Source: Lachnospiraceae bacterium (GTDB taxonomy: Bacteria; Bacillota; Clostridia; Lachnospirales; Lachnospiraceae). From it: a stretch of DNA of 33,681 bases. Of the stretch, positions 33,520 to 33,681 are shown piece by piece. Within the stretch, counting starts at the first letter, position 1. The number at the start of each line of letters is the position of its first letter. The stretch covers positions 1-33,681 of the forward strand of contig JAQXIY010000078.1 of the NCBI GenBank assembly GCA_029008035.1, read 5' to 3'. The position numbers and the translations under genes are program-made. The notes under the pieces were generated by a model that ran no database searches, was not told the DNA's origin, and was given only the letters and a program-made list of their open reading frames with translations.

Positions 33520-33681
33520 TTATTTTCTTCTCCATCAATTCAAAACACCCTTTTCTCCAATGGGCATATCCTCTTGTAATGTATCCATTATGATGATATA
33601 GATTCAGGGCATACGGATTTTGGGTAAATGCATCTAATCGAATGGTTTCATATCCCATTGCCTGTACCTGCGCTTCTATAT
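33512..33681 (-). CDS. GNAT family acetyltransferase, C-terminal part (5' end outside window)
   Basis: This is not in the ORF track because its start is beyond the window. On the minus strand the frame is open from the edge to TGA at 33512, giving about 55 residues. They include QAMGYETIRLDAFTQNPYALNLYHHNGY and the end CFELMEKKIND. The pattern RLDAFTQNPYALNLYHHNGY is the usual last part of GNAT N-acetyltransferases, where the Asn/Tyr region closes the acetyl-CoA site. The substrate is unknown. It overlaps the mutY start by 8 bp, in the same ATGATTGA arrangement often seen in operons. Confidence 0.8.
   Translation of the reverse strand, partial: IEAQVQAMGYETIRLDAFTQNPYALNLYHHNGYITRGYAHWRKGCFELMEKKIND

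Noticed and set aside
1-33681. CRISPR array, tRNA or rRNA genes, prophage or plasmid functions
   Set aside because: No regularly spaced direct repeats, cloverleaf-like segments, ribosomal RNA stretches or phage genes were seen; the only mobile-type unit is the RAYT-REP pair.

Overview
The window looks like chromosomal DNA of a Gram-positive, low-to-moderate GC member of the Clostridia, most likely Lachnospiraceae-like. The evidence is spore-development and germination genes (spoIIR, a gerA-type operon), T-box riboswitches in front of ileS and the trp operon, strong purine-rich ribosome binding sites, and protein families typical of that group. This placement is inferred from gene content, not from a marker gene. 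Almost everything is on the minus strand; only the partial first gene and pncB are on the plus strand.

Layout. 1-0.4 kb: end of an unidentified plus-strand gene with its terminator. 0.4-5.3 kb (minus): gerA-type germination operon, gerAA followed by a single ORF that fuses the GerAB permease to the GerAC lipoprotein, then a large nested inverted repeat, spoIIR and a DUF1934 gene. 5.3-7.0 kb: ispE and a FadR/GntR regulator behind a clear promoter and between terminators. 7.0-8.8 kb: TrmH-type RNA methyltransferase, a small unknown gene and a RelQ-like alarmone synthetase. 8.8-13.3 kb: dnaE and pfkA. 13.35-14.29 kb: a RAYT (REP-associated tyrosine transposase) gene bounded by two 29-bp palindromes. 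14.3-15.4 kb: a calcium-loop (EF-hand-like) protein of unknown role. 15.6-22.4 kb: an isoleucine T-box, a type-2 (eukaryote-like) ileS, glgP and a CPBP membrane protease. 22.5-29.2 kb: a tryptophan T-box and the complete trpEGDCFBA operon. 29.2-33.7 kb: a DUF4190-like membrane protein, pncB, a family-2 glycosyltransferase, mutY and the end of a GNAT acetyltransferase.

How the parts work together. The trp operon holds every step from chorismate to tryptophan, with overlapping or nearly touching genes. Its leader has a UGG specifier and a UGGC acceptor-binding motif, matching tRNA-Trp. The ileS leader has an AUC specifier and UGGU, matching tRNA-Ile. No terminator is visible between ileS, glgP and the CPBP gene, so glycogen breakdown may be read through from an isoleucine-starvation switch.

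The most interesting signal is a family of palindromes with arms GAGCCATTAGGGAC. Two flank the RAYT gene in opposite orientation, one forms the 3' end of the CPBP protease gene, and a variant lies at the end of pncB. In three of the four cases the palindrome itself supplies the stop codon of the adjacent ORF. No rRNA, tRNA or CRISPR array was seen.
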